Source: Leptolinea sp. UBA1437 (GTDB lineage: Bacteria; Chloroflexota; Anaerolineae; Anaerolineales; Anaerolineaceae). From it: a stretch of 6,794 nucleotides of DNA. The stretch spans positions 6,280 to 13,073 of the forward strand of contig DCTP01000085.1 in the NCBI GenBank assembly GCA_002329625.1, written 5' to 3'. Both the position numbers and the translations under genes were made by a program. Below the pieces are notes generated by a model. The model had not been told where the DNA came from, did not search any database, and saw nothing but the letters and a program-made list of their open reading frames with translations. Below are positions 6,555 to 6,794 of the stretch, one piece after another (within the stretch, counting starts at the first letter, position 1; every line of letters starts with the position of its first letter).

Positions 6555-6707
6555 ATGAAGTTCCGCTTTCCTCAATTTACATGGGAAAGCGGTTTTCTAT
6601 CAGCTTCTTCTTATCCAAATTTAGTCAATGGAATAGCCAAAAGCGTTCCAAATTTTCAAACCTCGGAGAGCCGAGGGAAATTTTTAGGAGATTTTCAGAA
6701 TGAGTGA
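6555..6707 (+). CDS. Candidate 50-aa leader ORF overlapping csp
   Basis: ATG 6555 is preceded by AAGGAG (6541-6546) at 8 nt, a site at least as good as those of the annotated genes. The frame stays open for 50 codons and stops at TGA 6705-6707, overlapping the csp start by 8 bp (ATGAGTGA). The same overlap geometry occurs between the WD40 and SprT-like genes. The product begins [10 protein letters not shown] and is rich in Phe, Ser and Asn. It has no signal, membrane segment or known motif. Codons 3-13 form the terminator-like hairpin, so ribosomes starting here would melt that hairpin. It may be a regulatory leader peptide, a small gene, or a chance frame. The overlap alone is weak evidence, because a csp start of ATGAGTGA supplies a TGA in this frame by itself. 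Confidence 0.35.
   Translation: MKFRFPQFTWESGFLSASSYPNLVNGIAKSVPNFQTSESRGKFLGDFQNE
6563..6598 (+). terminator. Terminator-like hairpin inside the csp leader
   Basis: CCGCTTTCC (6563-6571) pairs perfectly with GGAAAGCGG (6584-6592), with one more T-G pair inside, and is followed at once by TTTTCT (6593-6598). This is a strong intrinsic-terminator shape. It could end the upstream hypothetical gene's transcript. It also lies downstream of the extended -10 promoter, so it would attenuate csp unless it is read through or melted. Confidence 0.6.
6661..6685 (+). repeat. GC-rich hairpin with T-run just before the csp ribosome-binding site
   Basis: CCTCGG (6661-6666) pairs with CCGAGG (6671-6676) around an AGAG loop. 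GAAA and then five T residues (6681-6685) follow, and the csp Shine-Dalgarno AGGAG begins at the next base. It may be a weak terminator or a structure affecting access to the ribosome-binding site. Confidence 0.45.
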
Positions 6708-6794
6708 CAAGGTCAAAGGTACAGTCAAGTGGTTCAATGAATCAAAGGGTTATGGTTTTCTTTCACAGCCGGAAGGTGAAGATATTTTCGTTCA
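6700..6794 (+). CDS. Cold-shock domain protein, N-terminal part (3' end outside window)
   Basis: Thirty-one complete codons are present. They read as the start of a CspA-family protein: [16 protein letters not shown], with the RNP-1 motif KGYGFL, and then EDIFV at the edge, the beginning of the RNP-2 motif. Family members are about 65-70 aa, fold as a five-stranded OB barrel, and bind single-stranded RNA and DNA as RNA chaperones. Several also act as transcription antiterminators by melting hairpins. The start is clear: AGGAG (6686-6690) lies 9 nt before ATG 6700. The gene is probably expressed from the extended -10 promoter through a structured leader. Whether it is cold-induced cannot be told from sequence. 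Confidence 0.95.
   Translation, partial: MSDKVKGTVKWFNESKGYGFLSQPEGEDIFV

Larger units (their letters stand above)
6534..6699 (+). promoter_or_regulatory. Long structured 5' leader of the cold-shock gene
   Basis: From the predicted transcription start to csp ATG 6700 is about 166 nt. This is similar to the roughly 160-nt leader of E. coli cspA, which acts as a temperature-responsive RNA. The leader contains a small ORF, a terminator-like hairpin (6563-6598) and a second hairpin (6661-6676) just before the csp ribosome-binding site AGGAG (6686-6690). Long leaders on csp genes are established; the specific arrangement here is read from sequence and its function is inferred. Confidence 0.5.

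Overview
The window is moderately AT-rich bacterial chromosome with tightly packed genes. All genes run on the + strand except one on the - strand. No rRNA, tRNA, CRISPR array, transposase or phage gene is visible. The host cannot be named with confidence. A secreted protein with a Pro/Thr/Val-rich acidic tail, next to WD40 and SprT-like genes, would suit an anaerobic Chloroflexota (Anaerolineae-type) genome, but this is only an inference from style.

Left part (1-3480): the 3' end of a WD40 beta-propeller gene overlaps by 8 bp a gene for a SprT-like zinc metallopeptidase (HEMLH motif). A secreted protein built of degenerate beta-strand repeats follows after 64 bp. A clear Rho-independent terminator at 3427-3480 closes this run.

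Middle (3523-5457): a complete MATE-family efflux transporter (+) converges on a CYTH-domain protein (-; class IV adenylate cyclase or triphosphatase type). The two coding ends overlap by 12 bp, and no terminator separates them.

Right part (5458-6794): the divergent intergenic region carries a perfect 14-bp palindrome containing a -10-like TACAAT. It sits just upstream of an unrecognised 245-aa protein. After that gene comes a 305-bp stretch holding an extended -10 promoter and a leader of about 166 nt in front of a cold-shock protein gene, whose first 31 codons are present. The leader contains a small ORF (50 codons) with a good ribosome-binding site, a terminator-like hairpin over its first codons, a second GC-rich hairpin just before the csp ribosome-binding site, and an 8-bp overlap of the small ORF with csp. 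This leader is the most interesting structure in the window. It looks like a possible attenuator or thermosensor for the cold-shock gene, but this has not been demonstrated.
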